Assembly: GCA_031256155.1 (NCBI GenBank) | Contig: JAIRRD010000093.1 | Span: 1 to 10,189, forward strand | Origin: Holophagales bacterium | Lineage (GTDB): Bacteria; Acidobacteriota; Holophagae; Holophagales; Holophagaceae | Reading direction: 5' to 3' | DNA: 10,189 bases | In this document: piece after piece, positions 6,873-10,189 of the stretch | Position numbering within the stretch: position 1 is the stretch's first letter | Layout: the number at the start of each line of letters is the position of its first letter | Notes under the pieces: generated by a model | The model's database searches: none | Seen by the model: the letters and a program-made list of their open reading frames with translations, nothing else | Told to the model about the DNA's origin: nothing | Program-made: the position numbers and the translations under genes

Positions 6873-7520
6873 TCAGCGTCCGCTCTTTTTCCAATCGGTC
6901 GTAAAAGTTTCAATTCCTCTGTCAGTGAGCGGGTGTTTAATCATGCTTTCAAATACTTTTGTTGGAATTGTGGCGACATGCGCTCCAGCCATAGCGGCTT
7001 CTGTGATATGGCGTGGATGTCGGACCGAGGCGGCAAGAACTTTGGTGCCAAAACCATAGTTCGTAAAAATTGTCACAATCTCTCGAATCAATTCCATGCC
7101 ATCAAAATTAATATCATCAAGACGGCCCACAAATGGACTGACAAACGTAGCACCGACTTTGGCTGCCAAAAGAGCTTGGTTTGCCGAAAAACAAAGAGTC
7201 AAATTTGTTTTAATCCCATGCGAACTGAAGTATTTACATGCTTTGATACCATCAGGTGTCAACGGTAGCTTGATAACGACATTTTTATGAATTTTGGCAA
7301 GCTCTATTCCCTCAGAAATCATTCCTGGAGCGTCCATGGCAATGACTTCCGCACTGATAGGGCCATCAACAATTCCGCAAATTTCATAAATAATATCTGC
7401 AAATGGTCTGCCACTCTCCTTGGCTATCAGACTTGGATTAGTCGTAACTCCATCCAATACACCCCAGGAACTGATTCGCTTGATTTCATTAAGATTTGCT
7501 GTATCAAGAAAAAGTAGCAC
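6873..7520 (-). CDS. tal: Small (FSA/TalC-type) transaldolase
   Basis: 215 residues from the GTG at 7520, the usual size of the short transaldolase / fructose-6-phosphate aldolase subfamily. Catalytic residues are in expected places: Asp6 (FLDTAN), Thr26 and Asn28 (TTNPS), Glu58 (ISAEVIA) and the Schiff-base Lys84 (VVIKLP). The acid at position 58, where the E. coli fructose-6-phosphate aldolases have Gln, favours true transaldolase activity, moving a dihydroxyacetone unit in the non-oxidative pentose phosphate pathway. GGAGG at 7526-7530 is 5 bases before this GTG. An ATG at 7532 in the same frame would have that SD inside its own codons, so I reject it. The gene follows the phosphoesterase stop (7538) after 17 bases and is probably in the same operon. 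Confidence 0.92.
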   Translation of the reverse strand: MLLFLDTANLNEIKRISSWGVLDGVTTNPSLIAKESGRPFADIIYEICGIVDGPISAEVIAMDAPGMISEGIELAKIHKNVVIKLPLTPDGIKACKYFSSHGIKTNLTLCFSANQALLAAKVGATFVSPFVGRLDDINFDGMELIREIVTIFTNYGFGTKVLAASVRHPRHITEAAMAGAHVATIPTKVFESMIKHPLTDRGIETFTTDWKKSGR

Positions 7521-7525
7521 TGAAG

Positions 7526-7530
7526 CCTCC
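7526..7530 (-). promoter_or_regulatory. Shine-Dalgarno GGAGG that decides the transaldolase start
   Basis: GGAGG followed by 5 bases and GTG (7520-7518). The first base of this motif is the last base of the in-frame ATG at 7532-7530, so that ATG cannot use it. The GTG also gives the N-terminus (MLLFLDTAN) expected for the family. Confidence 0.75.
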
Positions 7531-7537
7531 ATCTACT

Positions 7538-8617
7538 TTATTGGAATTTGCTATCCACAACATTAAATTCGTCATTTTGCCATATTAATAATTTGCCTTC
7601 TCTTGCCCATGGAATTGACATTCCTTTTTCAAATTTTTCAAGAGTGTGAAAATGACCTGTAATTAAAAACGGTGCTCCGCTTTCATAGGCAGCGTTCTGG
7701 AATTCATCTTTAGGAAATTCAGTTTTATATGCCTCATTTGTAGTTTGGAGTTTTTCTACCAGATATAAAACCAATCTTCTTCTAATAAATGAAGGTATTA
7801 TCTTACCCAGAAGCCAAGTGAATCCGCTACGGCTTACAAGATTCCAAAAACGGTAATGGCGGTCATTTGGATTGATTAGGTCACCATGTTCAAAGGCAAA
7901 CGGCTCTCCTTCCAGCGTTCCATTGACTCCTTCTCCTATAAAATCAAATTTGTCGGCAAGATCATCTAAAAAATATTCGCGATTGCCCAGCCAAAGGCCA
8001 ACCCAATGACCAGTTCGTCTGCGCTCTGAGACCCACCAGATAAAATTTCTTTGAGCGAGGGTTTCATAACCCTTAATTCCAATCCAGATATTAAAGATGT
8101 CACCCAAAAATAACCAATCAGCATCAGGCATCGCCAAGGTGACTTGCTGTAACCCTGACAAGCCTTCCTCTTCTTCCCAGTGGAAGTCCGCAACTATCAC
8201 CAGTCGGCGGGAAGGATCGTTACGCTTGTTTGAACCTAGCATCCAGCCATAAGCCGGATTGCGACTTCCAAGTATAAAAGGTAGGCTACTAAATCCAAGA
8301 CCAATCATCACTCCTATAACACCCATCAGCCAATTGCTGCTTTTGAGGTTTAGAGTCAGCAATAAATACCATTCTTGCGTGACAATGAACAATAATAACA
8401 AGCCAAATATGGCCAAATGCCGTTTGTAGATCGGATAGTTTTTGACAGTGAGCCTCCAAGCTACATCCATAAAGTATGAAATCAGAGCGTATATTAAAAT
8501 TGCCACTAATCCACAGACTGCGGGGTGTACCGACAACCTCCAGCACTGGACAAACATTATAGCAATGGCAAACAATGCTACAGGCGGAAGCCAAATCAGC
8601 CATTTAGTGGTATTCAT
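7538..8617 (-). CDS. Membrane-anchored LpxH-like metallophosphoesterase
   Basis: 359 residues. The first 117 or so hold about four hydrophobic segments (near 6-24, 33-49, 66-87, 96-116). A calcineurin-like phosphoesterase domain follows from about 137. Its metal motifs are VADFHW (Asp144, His146), LGDIFNIW (Asp173, Asn176), GNREYFL (Asn212), EHGD (His244) and TGHFHT (His322, His324). GNRE in place of GNHD, together with GDxFxxW, resembles UDP-2,3-diacylglucosamine pyrophosphatase LpxH, which makes lipid X in lipid A synthesis; a large insertion before GHFHT holds a hydrophobic/basic stretch (about 258-290). E. coli LpxH lacks the N-terminal membrane domain, so the substrate may be another membrane-linked nucleotide sugar or phospholipid. 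The ATG at 8617 has AGGA 9 bases upstream. It follows pfk after 73 bases and precedes the transaldolase closely. Confidence 0.82.
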   Translation of the reverse strand: MNTTKWLIWLPPVALFAIAIMFVQCWRLSVHPAVCGLVAILIYALISYFMDVAWRLTVKNYPIYKRHLAIFGLLLLFIVTQEWYLLLTLNLKSSNWLMGVIGVMIGLGFSSLPFILGSRNPAYGWMLGSNKRNDPSRRLVIVADFHWEEEEGLSGLQQVTLAMPDADWLFLGDIFNIWIGIKGYETLAQRNFIWWVSERRRTGHWVGLWLGNREYFLDDLADKFDFIGEGVNGTLEGEPFAFEHGDLINPNDRHYRFWNLVSRSGFTWLLGKIIPSFIRRRLVLYLVEKLQTTNEAYKTEFPKDEFQNAAYESGAPFLITGHFHTLEKFEKGMSIPWAREGKLLIWQNDEFNVVDSKFQ

Positions 8618-8690
8618 AATTTATTTTCCTGAATCCAAATTTTCAATACTGACCTTATACGTTGCAGGATTATTGTAAAGCGATGGAACT

Positions 8691-9800
8691 CTAGTCTCCA
8701 AAACAAATTCCTAAATCACGCCCAGTTTTCATTATATCACAATCAAGGGGTACGCCTCTCATGCGTCCTGCCACTTCAGTGAGCGGAACGTAATCCACGT
8801 CTGGATATGCCAGGGAAACCATGACACCTGTTTGGCCTTCATCTAAGGCGCGGACAGCGGCAGCTCCAAACCTTAATGCGGCAAGGCGGTCAAAAGTGGT
8901 CGGACTTCCGCCACGCAACAAATGACCCAGAACCACGACTCTGGTCTCTTTACCGGTCAAATCCTGTATCTGCTTGGCAACTCTTTCGCCAACACCTCCC
9001 AGGCGTTCGGCATGACCTATTTCAGCGGCTTCCATAACAGCAATGCTACCACCGGCAGGCTTTGCGCCTTCGGCGACAATCACGAGGGAATACTGACGAC
9101 CTTCATCGTCGCGCTTTCTTATCTTTTCGGTCACTTTTTTTAAATCAAACGGAATTTCGGGAATCAGGATTGAATGTGCTCCGCCGCTGATTCCAGAGTG
9201 AAGGGCAATCCAACCGGCATACCGGCCCATAACTTCAACCACAATGACGCGATGATGGCTTTCCGCTGTGCTGTGTAAGCGATCCAAACTCTCAGTGGCA
9301 AAAGCTACAGCGGTATCAAAGCCAAATGTAGTTGCTGTTTTATCTAAATCGTTGTCAATGGTCTTAGGAACACCCACTACCCGCAGGCCTTTTTCGACTA
9401 ATGCGTTTGCGATAGTCAAACTCCCGTCGCCGCCTATAGATACCAACGCGTCAATTTCCTTTTTGGCAAAGAACTCAATAATTTCATCCGTACGATCTAT
9501 TTCTTTAATAGTACCATCCGCCATCTTAAGGGGAAAATGAAGCGGATTGCCTTTATTTGTGGTTCCGAGCATTGTACCACCCAGATGGGTGATGCCTCTA
9601 ACGCTCTCCCTTGTCAATCGGAGGACACCGCCGTTTGGGTAGCGCTCATTGAAAAAGATGCCGTTGAATCCCTCTTTGATTCCGTAGCACTCCCATCCGC
9701 GATTAATGGCTGCTATAACCACAGCCCTGATCACAGCGTTTAACCCAGGAGCATCACCACCCCCAGTACAAACCGCTATACGTCGAATTTCACCAGTCAT
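8691..9800 (-). CDS. pfkA: 6-phosphofructokinase, ATP-type G/K signature
   Basis: 369 residues, longer than the 320-residue E. coli enzyme and typical of the long group III phosphofructokinases. Motifs are GGGDAPGLNAVIR (13-25), SIGGDGS (121-127), VPKTIDND (144-151) with catalytic Asp149, EVMGRYAGW starting near 189, and LRGGSPT in the C-terminal half. The residue matching E. coli Gly104 is Gly126, which favours ATP; PPi-dependent enzymes have Asp. The residue matching Gly124 is Lys146, as in the PPi-related clade. This G/K pair is known from ATP-using group III enzymes of actinomycetes and others. The gene has its own promoter (9828-9856), and GGGAG sits 6 bases before the ATG. It heads the minus-strand block with the phosphoesterase and transaldolase. 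Confidence 0.94.
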   Translation of the reverse strand: MTGEIRRIAVCTGGGDAPGLNAVIRAVVIAAINRGWECYGIKEGFNGIFFNERYPNGGVLRLTRESVRGITHLGGTMLGTTNKGNPLHFPLKMADGTIKEIDRTDEIIEFFAKKEIDALVSIGGDGSLTIANALVEKGLRVVGVPKTIDNDLDKTATTFGFDTAVAFATESLDRLHSTAESHHRVIVVEVMGRYAGWIALHSGISGGAHSILIPEIPFDLKKVTEKIRKRDDEGRQYSLVIVAEGAKPAGGSIAVMEAAEIGHAERLGGVGERVAKQIQDLTGKETRVVVLGHLLRGGSPTTFDRLAALRFGAAAVRALDEGQTGVMVSLAYPDVDYVPLTEVAGRMRGVPLDCDIMKTGRDLGICFGD

Positions 9801-9827
9801 CGGGAACTCCCTTTATAAACCAATTTT

Positions 9828-9856
9828 AGTATACCGCAATAGCAATTTGTATTCAA
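9828..9856 (-). promoter_or_regulatory. Sigma-70-type promoter for the phosphofructokinase gene
   Basis: On the minus strand, TTGAAT (9856-9851) is separated by exactly 17 bases from TATACT (9833-9828). Transcription would start near 9821, about 20 bases before the ATG, and the leader would contain the SD. The -35 box touches the base of the hairpin at 9856-9904. Confidence 0.6.
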
Positions 9857-9904
9857 GCAGGATGATTTCAAAATTGCGGAATGCAATTTTGAAATCATCC
9901 CGCT
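9856..9904. repeat. Hairpin repeat copy C, upstream of the pfk promoter
   Basis: Perfect 18-bp stem (9860-9877 with 9883-9900) around GGAAT, then one mismatch and three more pairs (9856-9858 with 9902-9904). The minus strand reads TAGCGGGATGATTT then CAAAATTGC, sharing the core with copies A and B. The core differs as C to T on one arm and G to A on the other, which keeps pairing. Confidence 0.85.
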
Positions 9905-10006
9905 ATGTATGAAGGATGCTAGGCGGATGAAACGTTTGAATAAACCATCCCAAAATCAGAAAACTATAAATTAATTATAACAATTTCATGTAAAATAGCA
10001 CGAGTA

Positions 10007-10067
10007 ACTTGCAAAACCGCCATGTTTTGCAAGTCCACAGAGTGATAGGCGGCACCCGACTGTGTGG
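10007..10067. repeat. Two adjacent hairpins of unknown role
   Basis: A perfect 11-bp stem (10007-10017 with 10024-10034, loop CGCCAT) is followed directly by a second stem (10035-10043 with 10059-10067, 8 of 9 pairs with a G-G mismatch). No T-run follows. The A/T-rich stretch 9950-10000 before it has no gene that I can support. A small structured RNA or a further repeat relative is possible. Confidence 0.5.
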
Positions 10068-10074
10068 GGTCAAG

Positions 10075-10189
10075 TATAGCAATTTTCGCTTTCATAGTCC
10101 ATTTACGGCGAGCCAAGCTCGCCTATGGACTATGAGCGGCCGTGATTCGCAAGCGAATCCCGGCATAGCGGTTTGACTACAATAAGTTA
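10075..10189 (-). repeat. Composite structured repeat element, copy 2 (inverted, cut by window end)
   Basis: Read on the minus strand, these 115 bases match 4080-4194 at 113 positions. The match stops exactly at GCTATA (minus strand), which is also where copy 1 ends, so that border is well defined. The other end (TATAGCGGTTT in copy 1) lies just beyond the window. Confidence 0.92.

Noticed and set aside
7521..7532. ATG at 7532 as transaldolase start
   Set aside because: The only good SD (GGAGG) lies within its own first codons and is correctly spaced for the GTG at 7520.
8618..8690. Separate promoter for the phosphoesterase gene
   Set aside because: A TTTACA and a TATAAG are visible on the minus strand but only 15 bases apart; too weak to claim.

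Overview
The window looks like chromosomal DNA of an anaerobic, fermentative bacterium. An [FeFe]-hydrogenase-family sensor protein points to an anaerobe. A UDP-2,3-diacylglucosamine hydrolase-like phosphoesterase hints at a Gram-negative-type envelope, and the metabolic genes are glycolytic or acyl-CoA based. The phylum cannot be fixed from the sequence alone. Base composition is moderate, SD sequences are good, and two promoters with sigma-70-type spacing can be read, so ordinary bacterial expression signals apply.

Layout. (1) 1-1976, minus strand: a response regulator with REC and HD-GYP domains (c-di-GMP phosphodiesterase type), followed 36 bases later by the 5' part of an [FeFe]-hydrogenase-like iron-sulfur protein that leaves the window at base 1. 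The hydrogenase gene begins at a GTG with a clear SD. (2) 1977-2085: a divergent intergenic region filled by a perfect 28-bp hairpin. (3) 2086-3881, plus strand: a two-gene unit with an unrecognised membrane protein and a homoserine O-acetyltransferase (MetX)-like alpha/beta hydrolase. (4) 3882-4399: a non-coding island of hairpins and repeat elements bounded by TATAGC/GCTATA. (5) 4400-9800, minus strand, in transcription order: 6-phosphofructokinase, membrane-anchored LpxH-like phosphoesterase, small transaldolase, biotin-dependent acyl-CoA carboxyltransferase with its own promoter, and a CPBP-type intramembrane protease. (6) 9801-10189: the pfk promoter, another hairpin of the same family, two further hairpins and an inverted copy of a 115-base repeat.

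How it works together. The minus-strand block joins central carbon metabolism (phosphofructokinase, transaldolase, acyl-CoA carboxylation/decarboxylation) with two membrane proteins. The left pair suggests a redox- or H2-linked signal passed to c-di-GMP turnover, but this is inference from domains and adjacency.

The most unusual content is non-coding. A family of long hairpins with the shared core CAAAATYGC-5 nt-GCRATTTTG occurs three times with compensatory base-pair changes. A second, composite element (three hairpins, about 125 bp) occurs twice in inverted orientation (113 of 115 bases identical), bracketing the five-gene block. One hairpin has been taken into the 3' end of the protease gene and supplies its last codons and stop.
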